From NCBI RefSeq assembly GCF_001514195.1, contig NZ_KQ948734.1:588462-652461 (forward strand): 64,000 nucleotides of DNA, given 5' to 3'. This stretch comes from Streptomyces griseorubiginosus. Lineage in GTDB: Bacteria > Actinomycetota > Actinomycetes > Streptomycetales > Streptomycetaceae. The notes beneath the pieces are model-generated. The model was not told the origin of the DNA. It searched no databases and was given only the letters and a program-made list of their open reading frames with translations. The translations under genes were made by a program, and so were the position numbers. Below are positions 31,140 to 40,026 of this stretch, in pieces; position 1 is the stretch's first letter; each line of letters starts with the position of its first letter.

Positions 31140-33170
31140 ATGCCGAACCGACTGGCCCACGAGACGTCCCCCTACCTCCTCCAGCACGCCGACAACCCCG
31201 TCGACTGGTGGCCGTGGTCGGCCGAGGCCTTCGAGGAGGCGCGCAGGGCGAACAAGCCCGTCCTGCTGAGCGTCGGGTACGCGAGCTGCCACTGGTGCCA
31301 TGTCATGGCTCACGAGTCCTTCGAGGACCAGGCCACCGCGGACTACCTCAACGAGCACTTCGTGAGCGTGAAGGTCGACCGCGAGGAACGTCCCGACGTC
31401 GACGCCGTCTACATGGAGGCCGTGCAGGCCGCCACCGGGCAGGGTGGGTGGCCCATGACCGTGTTTCTCACCGCGGACGCCGAGCCGTTCTACTTCGGTA
31501 CCTACTTCCCGCCCACTCCCCGGCAGGGCATGCCCTCCTTCCGGCAGGTGCTGGAGGGGGTGCGGGCCGCCTGGGCCGACCGGCGGGACGAGGTCGGTGA
31601 GGTGGCGCGGAAGATCGTGCGGGATCTCGCCGGGCGGGAGATCTCATACGGCGACTCGAAGGCGCCCGGTGAGGAGCAGCTCGCCGCGGCTCTGCTGGGG
31701 CTGACGCGGGAGTACGACGCGCAGCGCGGCGGATTCGGCGGGGCGCCGAAGTTCCCGCCGTCCATGGTCGTGGAGTTCCTGCTGCGGCATCACGCCCGCA
31801 CCGGCGCCGAGGGCGCGTTGCAGATGGCGCAGGACACCTGTGAGCGGATGGCGCGCGGCGGAATCCACGACCAACTTGGTGGCGGTTTCGCGCGGTACTC
31901 GGTCGACCGGGACTGGGTGGTGCCGCACTTCGAGAAGATGCTCTATGACAACGCGCTGCTGTGCCGCGTCTACGCCCACCTCTGGCGTGCCACCGGTTCC
32001 GAGCTCGCTCGTCGGGTCGCTCTCGACACCGCCGACTTCATGGTGCGTGAACTGCGCACCGCCGAGGGCGGGTTCGCCTCCGCGCTGGACGCCGACAGTG
32101 ACGACGGGAGCGGGAAGCACGTCGAGGGCGCGTACTACGTGTGGACGCCGGAGCAGTTGCGGGAGGTGCTCGGGGAGGAGGACGCCGAGCTTGCCGCGCA
32201 GTACTTCGGGGTCACCGAGGAGGGCACCTTCGAGCACGGGCAGTCCGTGCTGCAACTGCCGCAGCAGGACACCGTGTTCGACGCCGAGAAGGTCGAGTCG
32301 ATCCGGCGGCGGCTGCTCGACGCGCGGGCGCAGCGGCCTGCTCCCGGCCGGGACGACAAGGTCGTCGCCGCGTGGAACGGTCTCGCCGTCGCCGCGCTCG
32401 CCGAGACCGGCGCCTACTTCGACCGTCCCGACCTGATCGACGCCGCGCTCGGCGCCGCGGACCTTCTCGTACGGGTCCATCTGGACGAGCATGCGCGTCT
32501 CTCCCGTACCAGCAAGGATGGCCAAGTCGGTGCCAACGCGGGGGTGTTGGAGGACTACGCCGATGTGGCCGAGGGTTTCCTCGCGCTCGCGTCGGTCACC
32601 GGCGAGGGCGTCTGGCTCGACTTCGCCGGGTTCCTGCTCGACCATGTGCTGAGCCGGTTCACGGGGGAGGACGGGGCGCTCTTCGACACCGCCTCCGACG
32701 CCGAGCGGCTGATCCGCAGGCCGCAGGATCCGACGGACAACGCGGTGCCGTCCGGGTGGACCGCCGCTGCCGGGGCGTTGCTGTCCTACGCGGCGCAGAC
32801 CGGTGCCGAGCCCCATCGGGCCGCCGCGGAGAAGGCCCTCGGGGTGGTCAAGGCGCTCGGGCCCCGGGTGCCGCGGTTCATCGGGTGGGGGCTCGCGGTG
32901 GCCGAGGCGTTCCTCGACGGGCCGAGGGAGGTCGCGGTCGTGGGGCCCGCACTGACCGACGACGCGACCAGGGCCCTGCACCGTACGGCACTTCTGGGCA
33001 CCGCGCCGGGGGCGGTCGTGGCCGTCGGGACCCCTGACAGCGGTGAACTCCCGCTGCTCGCCGACCGGATCCTCGTCGAGGGTGCGGCCACCGCGTACGT
33101 CTGCCGGCACTTCACCTGTGACGCGCCGACGACGGACGCGGAGGCGTTGCGGGTGGCATTGGGGGGTTGA
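31140..33170 (+). CDS. Thioredoxin-domain DUF255 protein (YyaL/SPATA20 family)
   Basis: The 676-residue cytosolic protein joins a thioredoxin-like domain to an alpha/alpha-barrel. The first has the family opening [33 protein letters not shown] and the CHWCHVM motif of the CxxC site (about residues 49-55), then [18 protein letters not shown]. The second begins about residue 180 ([26 protein letters not shown]) and resembles six-hairpin glycosidases and epimerases. The family is conserved from bacteria to mammals, but its reaction is not settled. ATG 31140 gives the usual N-terminus; an in-frame ATG lies at 31131. It is divergent from the STAND gene. Confidence 0.92.
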   Translation: MPNRLAHETSPYLLQHADNPVDWWPWSAEAFEEARRANKPVLLSVGYASCHWCHVMAHESFEDQATADYLNEHFVSVKVDREERPDVDAVYMEAVQAATGQGGWPMTVFLTADAEPFYFGTYFPPTPRQGMPSFRQVLEGVRAAWADRRDEVGEVARKIVRDLAGREISYGDSKAPGEEQLAAALLGLTREYDAQRGGFGGAPKFPPSMVVEFLLRHHARTGAEGALQMAQDTCERMARGGIHDQLGGGFARYSVDRDWVVPHFEKMLYDNALLCRVYAHLWRATGSELARRVALDTADFMVRELRTAEGGFASALDADSDDGSGKHVEGAYYVWTPEQLREVLGEEDAELAAQYFGVTEEGTFEHGQSVLQLPQQDTVFDAEKVESIRRRLLDARAQRPAPGRDDKVVAAWNGLAVAALAETGAYFDRPDLIDAALGAADLLVRVHLDEHARLSRTSKDGQVGANAGVLEDYADVAEGFLALASVTGEGVWLDFAGFLLDHVLSRFTGEDGALFDTASDAERLIRRPQDPTDNAVPSGWTAAAGALLSYAAQTGAEPHRAAAEKALGVVKALGPRVPRFIGWGLAVAEAFLDGPREVAVVGPALTDDATRALHRTALLGTAPGAVVAVGTPDSGELPLLADRILVEGAATAYVCRHFTCDAPTTDAEALRVALGG

Positions 33171-33198
33171 GCGGGTGCGGCCGGCGGGGCTGGTCGCG

Positions 33199-33270
33199 CC
33201 CCACGGCGGAGCCGTACATCGACGCAGGCCCGTGCCCCACGGCGGAGCTGCACATCGACGCAGACCCGTA
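33199..33270. repeat. 36-bp tandem repeat, two copies
   Basis: Units 33199-33234 and 33235-33270 share CCCCACGGCGGAGC and ACATCGACGCAG. They are preceded by GGCTGGTCGCGC, the first 12 bases of the dispersed element seen at 261, 47811 and 51647, so the array may have invaded a truncated copy. Confidence 0.8.
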
Positions 33271-33273
33271 CCC

Positions 33274-34005
33274 CTACGTCGGAGACGTGAACTCGGCCAG
33301 GGCGCGCTCCACGATCGCCTCCAGCTGTTCGTGGTGGGCGCCCTTCCAGTACGGCCTGCCGCACTCCTCGCACTGCGCGAAGACGTCGTACGAGCGTCGG
33401 GTGCCGCTCTCCAGCCGGTCCGCCACCTCCTCCCTGGTCGCCGCGCGCAGCAGGCCGTTGCAGGCCGTGCAGCGGGACCACGGCTTCAACTCGGGGCGGA
33501 AGCGGTCCAGGACGTCGTGGAGCTGGTCGTCGGGGCGGGTGCTGTAGACGAAGGCGCCGGCCCAGAGCTCCCTGCGGTGCAGCAGGCCTCGGTCGCGGCT
33601 CAGCAGGACGCGTTTCTCGGTGGCCGAGCGGGTGGCGAGGGCAGGGTCGCCGATGTCCGTCGACTCGTAGGCCGTGTCCACGCCGAGCAGGCGCAGCCGG
33701 CGGGCGAGTGTGCCGAGGTGGACGTCGAGGAGGAAGCGCAGGGGGGCGCCGGGGACCCGCTGGGGTCGGGCGACGGGGTCGACCCGCACGGAGTCGCCCG
33801 CTGCGGGGACGTAGGACCTCGGGACCTCGCGGTCGTCCACCCGCAGCGTGCCGACCTCGGTGAGCGGGACGCCGGTCGACTCGACGACGTGGCCGAGGGA
33901 GGAGACCCCGTCGGTGGCGAGCGGGGTGGCTCCGGCACGGCGGCCGTGCGGGACGAAGAGGGCCAGTTCGGGGGCGAATTGGATGTGGATCTCCGGTGCG
34001 CTCAC
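33274..34005 (-). CDS. Mut7-C RNase-domain protein with N-terminal ubiquitin-like domain
   Basis: The 243-residue protein has an N-terminal beta-grasp, ubiquitin/MoaD-like region (about 1-80: IHIQFAPELALFVPHGRRAG, then VGTLRVDDREVPRSYVPAAGDSVRVDPV). The Mut7-C domain follows (FLLDVHLGTLARRLRLLGVDTAYESTDIGDPAL, with the Asp of LLDVHLG and SRDRGLL as PIN-like acidic residues). A C-terminal zinc ribbon is formed by CTACNGLL and CEECGRPYWKG. This is the predicted RNase family of bacteria related to the C-terminus of nematode Mut-7. RNA targets are unknown. Confidence 0.9.
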   Translation of the reverse strand: MSAPEIHIQFAPELALFVPHGRRAGATPLATDGVSSLGHVVESTGVPLTEVGTLRVDDREVPRSYVPAAGDSVRVDPVARPQRVPGAPLRFLLDVHLGTLARRLRLLGVDTAYESTDIGDPALATRSATEKRVLLSRDRGLLHRRELWAGAFVYSTRPDDQLHDVLDRFRPELKPWSRCTACNGLLRAATREEVADRLESGTRRSYDVFAQCEECGRPYWKGAHHEQLEAIVERALAEFTSPT

Positions 34006-34038
34006 CCGGTCAGGATGTCATGCGGGGCGGGGCCGGCC

Positions 34039-34677
34039 TCAGGGGTTTTTCGTGGGCAGGCCGCGTTCGATGACCGTCAGGGCGCGCTCGAAGAGTTCGG
34101 CGAAGTCGTCCTGGAAGTCGTTCTCCGCCCAGTACAGGGAGACCTCGGTGAGGCCGCCGATGAGGGACATCGTGTAGACCCGGACCTCCAGGCTGTCCCC
34201 GGACCGGCCGCTGCGTTCGGCGACGGCCTCGCCGAGCATGCGGCCGGTGACGGACATGCTCTCCAGCATCCGGGCGCGCACCGCGGGGACCTGGAGCATG
34301 AGCTGGGAGCGGATCCGGGTGGCCTCCGGGTCCTCGGCGAGGCCGACCGCGATGGCCTTGCGCATCACGTGCCGCAGCGACTCCGTCCACGGTTCGTCGG
34401 CGGGCCGTTCGTTGAGTTCCCGGACCAGGATCGGGTCGTACTCGTCGGTGAGGACGATGTCCTCCTTGGTGGGGAAGTAGCGGAAGACCGTGGACGGTGA
34501 CACCTCGGCCCGCTCGGCGATCTGCTCGACCGTCGTGGCCTCGTAGCCCTGTTCCCGGATCAGGGCGTAGGTCGCGTCGCGGATCGCCGTGCGTGTCTTG
34601 ATCTTCTTCCGCTCGCGAAGTCCCAGTTGGGGGCTGTCGGAGAGGGGGAAGGAGCGTGCGGGTGTCATGGGAGTCAT
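34039..34677 (-). CDS. TetR-family regulator of the MFS exporter
   Basis: The 212-residue protein has the TetR DNA-binding segment at about 18-65 (LRERKKIKTRTAIRDATYALIREQGYEATTVEQIAERAEVSPSTVFRYFPTKEDIV) and a helical ligand-binding C-terminus. Its ATG at 34677 overlaps the stop of the upstream MFS gene by 4 bases (ATGA), so both come from one mRNA that begins at the operator at 36223-36237. This is the classic self-limiting drug-export arrangement: ligand releases the repressor and induces both genes. The ligand is unknown. An alternative ATG lies at 34668. Confidence 0.92.
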   Translation of the reverse strand: MTPMTPARSFPLSDSPQLGLRERKKIKTRTAIRDATYALIREQGYEATTVEQIAERAEVSPSTVFRYFPTKEDIVLTDEYDPILVRELNERPADEPWTESLRHVMRKAIAVGLAEDPEATRIRSQLMLQVPAVRARMLESMSVTGRMLGEAVAERSGRSGDSLEVRVYTMSLIGGLTEVSLYWAENDFQDDFAELFERALTVIERGLPTKNP

Positions 34678-36218
34678 TGTCGGGCATCGGCCTCCTCGGC
34701 AGCCATGTCCGGGGCGGTGGAGGTCTCGGTGGGGCGGGGTGCGGAGGGCAGGAAGGCCGCGGCGAGCAGGGCGGCGACGAGGGCGGCGATCCCGCAGACC
34801 AGCAGGACGACGCCCATGCCGTGGACGTACGCGCTGTTGGCGGAGGCCAGCAGGTCGGCCGAGCCGGTGCGGCGGGCGACGAGGTGCGCGGCGACGACCG
34901 ACTCTCCGGCGGTGTCGGCGGCCCGCGCGGGCAGTCCGGTGACGTCGAGGCGGTCCCGGAAGGTCGACGCGAGCAGGCTGCCGAGCAGGGCGATGCCGAT
35001 CGCGCCGCCGACCTGGCGCATGGTCATCAGGAGTCCGGAGCCGCTGCCGGCGCGGTCGCGGGGCAGGGCGCTCAGGCCGCCGTTCATGGCGGGGATGAGG
35101 GAGAGGCCGAAGCCGAATCCGGTGAGGGAGAGCCAGAGCGCCACGAAGCCGTAGCCGGACTCGATGGTCGTACGGCTGCCGAGGATCCCGGCGAAGGCGA
35201 GGACCACCAGACCGGCGCTCACCGTGGCGCGGGCACCGAAGCGGGCGACCGCTTTCGGGGCGAGGCGGGAGGCGATCAGGAGTCCGCCCATCATCGGCAG
35301 CAGGCGGACGCCGGTGCCGAGGGCGTCGTGGCCGAGGACGGTCTGGAGGAAGGGCGGGAGCACGAACAGCAGGCCGGAGAGGATGAAGTTCACCAGGGTC
35401 GCGGCGACGGTGTTGAGCAGGAAGCCGCGGTGGGTGAGCAGGCTCATGTCGAGCATGGGGCGCCGGACCCGGCGTTCCCGCATGACCAGGGCGGCGATCA
35501 GCAGGACGGACGCCGCGAGCATGCCGAGGACCAGCGGGTCGCCCCAGCCGCGGGTGGGTGCCTCGATGATCGCGTAGACCAGGGCGCCGAGGCCGGTGAC
35601 GGTGAGCGCGGCGGAGAGGGCGTCGACCTCGGGGGAGGAGGGGTCGCGGGTCTCGGGCAGCAGGAAGACGCAGGCGGCGATGCCGAGGGCGGCCATCGGG
35701 ACGTTGACCAGGAAGACCGAGCCCCACCAGAAGTGGTTCAGCAGCCAGCCGCCGATGATCGGGCCGAGGGGCAGGCCGAGCGCGGAGGCGGCGGAGACGA
35801 TGCCGACGGCCTTTGTGCGCTCGTCGGGTGCGAAGAGCGTGGGCAGGACGGACAGGGCGAGCGGGGTGACGAGGGCGCCGCCGACGCCCATGACCGCGCG
35901 GGCGGCGATCACCGCGTTCACGTCCCCGGCCAGGGCGCCGACCAGGGAGCCGGCCAGGAAGATCCCGAGTCCGGTGATCAGCATGCGGCGTCGGCCGAAG
36001 CGGTCGCCGAGCAGGCCGGCGGGGAGCATCAGGGCCGCGAAGACGACGACGTAGGCGTCCGCCATCCACTGCTGGGCGCCGGTGCCGGCGTCGAGGTCGG
36101 CGGCCATGGTCGGCAGCGCCACGTTGAGGATCGTCAGGTCGAAGCCGAGCGTGAGCATGCTCGCGACGAGGGCGGCCAGGGCCCACCAGCGGCGGGGGTC
36201 TGGAGTGAGAGTGTCCAT
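34674..36218 (-). CDS. MFS drug transporter, DHA2 (14-helix) family
   Basis: The 514-residue membrane protein shows DHA2 motifs: LTLGFDLTILNVALPTMAADL in helix 1, the loop 2-3 motif LLGDRFGRRRMLITG, VMGVGGALVTPLALSVLPTLFAPDERTKAVGIVSAASALGLPLGPIIGGWLL (antiporter motif C), and FSG-like later helices. It should export hydrophobic compounds by proton antiport. It is the first gene of an operon with the TetR regulator. A perfect TetR-type palindrome overlaps its promoter just upstream of the ATG at 36218. Confidence 0.94.
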   Translation of the reverse strand: MDTLTPDPRRWWALAALVASMLTLGFDLTILNVALPTMAADLDAGTGAQQWMADAYVVVFAALMLPAGLLGDRFGRRRMLITGLGIFLAGSLVGALAGDVNAVIAARAVMGVGGALVTPLALSVLPTLFAPDERTKAVGIVSAASALGLPLGPIIGGWLLNHFWWGSVFLVNVPMAALGIAACVFLLPETRDPSSPEVDALSAALTVTGLGALVYAIIEAPTRGWGDPLVLGMLAASVLLIAALVMRERRVRRPMLDMSLLTHRGFLLNTVAATLVNFILSGLLFVLPPFLQTVLGHDALGTGVRLLPMMGGLLIASRLAPKAVARFGARATVSAGLVVLAFAGILGSRTTIESGYGFVALWLSLTGFGFGLSLIPAMNGGLSALPRDRAGSGSGLLMTMRQVGGAIGIALLGSLLASTFRDRLDVTGLPARAADTAGESVVAAHLVARRTGSADLLASANSAYVHGMGVVLLVCGIAALVAALLAAAFLPSAPRPTETSTAPDMAAEEADARQ

Positions 36219-36222
36219 GAAA

Positions 36223-36255
36223 TGAGAGTAACTCTCAAAAGATGGTGAGTGTCAA
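36223..36255 (-). promoter_or_regulatory. Promoter and TetR-type operator of the MFS operon
   Basis: TGAGAGT-A-ACTCTCA (36223-36237) is a perfect palindrome, 5 bases before the ATG. On the minus strand TTGACA (36255-36250) is a consensus -35, and the -10 region falls about 17 bases on, inside the palindrome. A half-site GAGTGAGAGTG also occurs in the first codons. Binding here would block transcription of both the exporter and tetR. Confidence 0.7.
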
Positions 36256-36274
36256 TCGATTTCGGCATGCAAAA

Positions 36275-36301
36275 AGGGCCACGGCGGGGAGCCGTGGCCC
36301 T
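36275..36301 (-). terminator. Rho-independent terminator of the hemolysin-III gene
   Basis: AGGGCCACGGC (36275-36285) pairs with GCCGTGGCCCT (36291-36301). On the minus strand the stem is followed by TTTTT-GC, so this is a classic intrinsic terminator 18 bases after the stop at 36319. Confidence 0.85.
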
Positions 36302-36318
36302 GGAAGGTGCGGGAGGAG

Positions 36319-37026
36319 CTATCCGTGCTGGTAGGCCACCAGTGAGATGCCGACGTAGTGGACGACGAACGCGGCCAGCGTGAGGGAGTGGAACACCTCG
36401 TGGAAGCCGAACCAGCGCGGTGACGGGTTCGGCCGCTTGATGCCGTAGATCACCCCGCCCGCGCTGTACAGCAGACCGCCGACGATCACCAGGACCAGCA
36501 CCGCGATGCCGCCCGCGCGCATGAAGTCGGGCAGGAAGAACACGGCCGCCCAGCCCATCGCGATGTAGCAGGGCGTGTAGAGCCAGCGCGGGGCGCCGAC
36601 CCAGAAGACCCGGAACAGGATGCCGGCCACGGCCGCACCCCAGATGCCCCACAGCAGCCACTGCCCCTTGCTGCCCGGCAGGAGCAGCATCGTCAGCGGG
36701 GTGTAGGTGCCGGCGATGATCAGGAAGATGTTGGCGTGATCCAGCCTGCGCAGGACGCCGTCCATGCGCGGGCTCCAGTTGCCCCGGTGGTACAGCGCGC
36801 TGACGCCGAACAGCAGGCAGGCCGTCAGGACGTAGATGCTGCACGCGATCCGGCCTCTGGTGGAGTCCGCCAGGGCGGTCAGGACCAGGCCTGCTATCAG
36901 CACGGCCGGAAACATGCCCAGATGCAGCCAGCCGCGGAGCTTCGGCTTGATCGGCTCGGCCAGGTCGTGAGCGGTCTGCTTGATCTGGTGGGACAGGGAG
37001 GGCGCGTCGGGGGCGGGCAGCGTCAT
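36319..37026 (-). CDS. Hemolysin III / TrhA (PAQR-like) membrane protein
   Basis: The 235-residue protein has seven membrane helices. It carries the PAQR signature residues: RGWLHLGMFPAVLIAG in helix 1, SALYHRGNWSP (Ser and His), RRLDHANIFLIIAGTYTPLTMLLL (Asp, His) and GFHEVFHSLTLAAFVVHYVGI (two His) near the end, which together form a probable zinc site. In bacteria, related proteins affect membrane energetics and fluidity; haemolysis is a historical name. Start ATG 37026 gives MTLPAPDAPS; the ATG at 37035 is also in frame. Confidence 0.9.
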   Translation of the reverse strand: MTLPAPDAPSLSHQIKQTAHDLAEPIKPKLRGWLHLGMFPAVLIAGLVLTALADSTRGRIACSIYVLTACLLFGVSALYHRGNWSPRMDGVLRRLDHANIFLIIAGTYTPLTMLLLPGSKGQWLLWGIWGAAVAGILFRVFWVGAPRWLYTPCYIAMGWAAVFFLPDFMRAGGIAVLVLVIVGGLLYSAGGVIYGIKRPNPSPRWFGFHEVFHSLTLAAFVVHYVGISLVAYQHG

Positions 37027-37035
37027 GACCCGCAT

Positions 37036-37364
37036 GGTACCGAGACGGCCGTAGGCGCCGGGTGAGTGCGGGCGGGCCGACAGCCAGGAGTGGCCATCGT
37101 CTCGCGGGAGTTGGCCCGTAAAGAAACGGTCAGGAGAACTCTACGTGCACGCAAATAAACGCGCTGTGCACAAGGAAAGCGTGGCGATCCTCACTCCGCT
37201 CACCTGTGATGCCCTCTGGACAGATGGGCGCATCAGTCGGATGATCAAATGAGTGCGGTCGGCACCGGATGAGCGCCCAGGTCACCACCGAAAGGCGCGA
37301 GAAGCATCCGGGCCGCAGCCCCCACGGGGCCTCCAAACAAAAAATCCCTCATCTAGGAGCAATC
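37036..37364. other. Intergenic region upstream of PEP carboxykinase
   Basis: This stretch of about 330 bases is visibly less GC-rich than its surroundings. GTGCAC occurs twice (37144-37149 and 37165-37170) around GCAAATAAACGCGCT, an inverted arrangement that could be a regulator site. TAGGAGC at 37354-37360 is the ribosome binding site for the GTG at 37365. The frame of pckG is open to 37269, but that segment has no ribosome site of its own. Confidence 0.5.
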
Positions 37365-39188
37365 GTGGCGCGCGACATCGCGGCTCCCTCTGTCGTCCCG
37401 ACCCAGCACAAGGAACTGATCTCGTGGGTGAACGAGATCGCCGAACTGACCCAGCCGGACAGCGTGGTCTGGTGTGACGGATCCGAAGCGGAGTACGAGC
37501 GCCTGTGCGGGGAGCTCGTGGCGAAGGGCACGTTCAAGAGGCTCGACCCGATCAAGCGCCCCAACTCCTACTACGCCGCCTCCGACCCGACCGACGTCGC
37601 GCGCGTCGAGGACCGGACCTTCATCTGCTCGGAGAAGGAGGAGGACGCGGGCCCCACGAACCACTGGAAGGCCCCCGCCGAGATGCGGGACATCTTCCAG
37701 GGCGAGAACGGCGTCTTCCGCGGCTCGATGAAGGGCCGGACGATGTACGTCGTCCCCTTCTGCATGGGCCCCCTCGGCTCGGACCTCTCCGCGATCGGCG
37801 TCGAGATCACCGACTCCGCCTATGTCGCGGTCTCCATGCGCACGATGACCCGCATGGGACAGCCGGTCCTCGACGAGCTCGGCTCCGACGGCTTCTTCGT
37901 GAAGGCCGTGCACACGCTGGGCGCGCCTTTGGAGGAGGGTCAGCAGGACGTCCCGTGGCCGTGCAACTCCACCAAGTACATCTCGCACTTCCCCGAGACC
38001 CGCGAGATCTGGTCCTACGGTTCCGGCTACGGCGGCAACGCCCTGCTGGGCAAGAAGTGCTACGCGCTGCGGATCGCGTCGGTGATGGCCCGGGACGAGG
38101 GCTGGCTCGCCGAGCACATGCTGATCCTCAAGCTCACCCCGCCGACCGGTGAGTCCAAGTACGTGGCCGCCGCCTTCCCCTCGGCCTGCGGCAAGACCAA
38201 CCTCGCCATGCTGGAGCCCACGATCTCCGGCTGGACCGTCGAGACCATCGGCGATGACATCGCCTGGATGCGGTTCGGCGAGGACGGCCGCCTCTACGCG
38301 ATCAACCCCGAGGCCGGCTTCTTCGGCGTCGCGCCCGGCACCGGTGAGCACACCAACGCCAACGCGATGAAGACGCTGTGGGGCAACTCCGTCTTCACCA
38401 ACGTGGCCCTCACCGACGACAACGACATCTGGTGGGAGGGGATGACCGAGGAGACCCCGGCGCACCTCACCGACTGGAAGGGCAACGACTGGACGCCGTC
38501 CTCGGAGAGCCCGGCCGCGCACCCCAACGCCCGCTTCACCGTGCCCGCCTCGCAGTGCCCGATCATCGCGCCCGAGTGGGAGGACCCGCGCGGGGTGCCG
38601 ATCTCCGCGATCCTCTTCGGCGGGCGCCGCGCCTCCGCCGTACCGCTGGTGACCGAGTCCTTCGACTGGAACCACGGTGTCTTCCTCGGCGCCAACGTGG
38701 CCTCCGAGAAGACCGCCGCCGCCGAGGGCAAGGTCGGTGAGCTGCGCCGCGACCCCTTCGCCATGCTGCCGTTCTGCGGCTACAACATGGGCGACTACAT
38801 GGGGCACTGGGTGGACGTGGCCAAGGACAAGGACCAGTCCAAGCTGCCGAAGATCTACTACGTCAACTGGTTCCGCAAGAACGACGACGGCAAGTTCGTG
38901 TGGCCCGGGTTCGGTGAGAACAGCCGGGTCCTGAAGTGGATCGTGGAGCGGCTGGAGGGCAAGGCAGAAGGCGTCGAGACCCCGATCGGCATCCTCCCGA
39001 CCAAGGACGCCATCGACACCAAGGGCCTCGAACTGGCCGACTCCGACCTGGAGTTCCTGCTCACGGTCGACAAGGAGGTGTGGCGGGAGGAGGCCTCCCT
39101 CGTCCCCGAGCACCTCAACACCTTCGGCGACCACACGCCGAAGGAACTGTGGGACGAGTACCACGCGCTGGTGAAGCGCCTGGGCTGA
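37365..39188 (+). CDS. pckG: Phosphoenolpyruvate carboxykinase (GTP)
   Basis: The 607-residue cytosolic enzyme converts oxaloacetate and GTP to PEP, CO2 and GDP, the first committed step of gluconeogenesis. Its length and motifs are of the GTP class: [44 protein letters not shown], the P-loop-like kinase-1 motif [12 protein letters not shown] with active-site Cys275 and Lys277, [14 protein letters not shown], and [28 protein letters not shown] completes the guanine and metal regions. GTG 37365 follows AGGAG. A hairpin terminator lies at 39300-39323. Confidence 0.96.
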   Translation: MARDIAAPSVVPTQHKELISWVNEIAELTQPDSVVWCDGSEAEYERLCGELVAKGTFKRLDPIKRPNSYYAASDPTDVARVEDRTFICSEKEEDAGPTNHWKAPAEMRDIFQGENGVFRGSMKGRTMYVVPFCMGPLGSDLSAIGVEITDSAYVAVSMRTMTRMGQPVLDELGSDGFFVKAVHTLGAPLEEGQQDVPWPCNSTKYISHFPETREIWSYGSGYGGNALLGKKCYALRIASVMARDEGWLAEHMLILKLTPPTGESKYVAAAFPSACGKTNLAMLEPTISGWTVETIGDDIAWMRFGEDGRLYAINPEAGFFGVAPGTGEHTNANAMKTLWGNSVFTNVALTDDNDIWWEGMTEETPAHLTDWKGNDWTPSSESPAAHPNARFTVPASQCPIIAPEWEDPRGVPISAILFGGRRASAVPLVTESFDWNHGVFLGANVASEKTAAAEGKVGELRRDPFAMLPFCGYNMGDYMGHWVDVAKDKDQSKLPKIYYVNWFRKNDDGKFVWPGFGENSRVLKWIVERLEGKAEGVETPIGILPTKDAIDTKGLELADSDLEFLLTVDKEVWREEASLVPEHLNTFGDHTPKELWDEYHALVKRLG

Positions 39189-39299
39189 CGTCCCCTCTCA
39201 CACCCCCGCGGCCGGCCCCGATGGGAGCCCTGACCCGTGATCGTCACGGGCCGACCGCGGGAGGCGGCACGAGGGCCGTCAGGCCCTGAGTCACGAACA

Positions 39300-39323
39300 G
39301 CCCCGCACAACGGCGTGCGGGGC
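39300..39323. terminator. Hairpin terminator between pckG and the TelA operon
   Basis: GCCCCGCAC (39300-39308) pairs with GTGCGGGGC (39315-39323) around AACGGC. It stands between the convergent stops at 39188 and 39412. Confidence 0.65.
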
Positions 39324-39411
39324 GTGCTGCCTTTGCACCCGCACGCCTGCCCCGGCCTCACCGCCGGGCCCGACTCCGACACCTGCACGACCGGCTCGGG
39401 CTGCGTCCGCG

Positions 39412-40026
39412 TCAGCTGCCCCTGACCCCGTGCGGCCCTCCCCGGTCCTCCAGGTACCGGGTGTGGGTCTCCTGGCGGCGGGCCTCCGTGTCCCGGAGTC
39501 CAGCCGCCAGTTGCTGCGCGTCCCGCTTCATCAGCCCGAGCTGCTGCTCCAGCTGGAGTTCGGGGGAGTCCGCGCCCGGGGTCATCCGCGTCCACCACCG
39601 GGTCCGGGCGAAGCTGTCGACCGCCTCCGGCAGGTCCCGGCGCACGATCCTGGACAGCGCGTGCACACCCTCCGGGTCGTGGGCCAGCAGTTCCGCGGAC
39701 CAGGTGCGGTCCAGCAACGCGGCCAGCAGTTCGGTGAGTTCGCGCAGCCGGGCGGCCGCCGTCACCGACAGGTCGATGTCGGTCAGATAGGCGCACAGCT
39801 TCTCGAAGTCGCCCCGCACTTCGTCCAGTGGGGCCGAAGGGTCCGGGAAGTCCGGCGGTGCCGGCCGTTCCGGCGGGGCGATCAGGGCACCCGCGCCGTA
39901 GAGCCCGGCCACCACCACGGGCCAGTACGGCCCCGCCAACCCCGTGAAGGTCAGCACCAGGCCGACCAGGCCGCACGCGCTGCCCGCGATGTTCTTGCGG
40001 GACTCCAGGTATCTATTGATAGCCAC
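39412..40026 (-). CDS. XpaC-like membrane protein, last gene of the TelA operon
   Basis: The 204-residue protein has two adjacent N-terminal membrane helices (about 11-32 and 34-50). Then comes a cytosolic helical region with PLDEVRGDFEKLCAYLTDIDLSVTAAARLRELTELLAALLDR and a coiled-coil C-terminus (LQLEQQLGLMKRDAQQLAAGLRDTEARRQE). This layout resembles the XpaC family, which in Bacillus is encoded with a TelA homologue (xpaC-yaaN). The GTG at 40026 overlaps the upstream vWA gene by 14 bases, so it is translationally coupled. The precise role is unknown. Confidence 0.7.
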   Translation of the reverse strand: MAINRYLESRKNIAGSACGLVGLVLTFTGLAGPYWPVVVAGLYGAGALIAPPERPAPPDFPDPSAPLDEVRGDFEKLCAYLTDIDLSVTAAARLRELTELLAALLDRTWSAELLAHDPEGVHALSRIVRRDLPEAVDSFARTRWWTRMTPGADSPELQLEQQLGLMKRDAQQLAAGLRDTEARRQETHTRYLEDRGGPHGVRGS

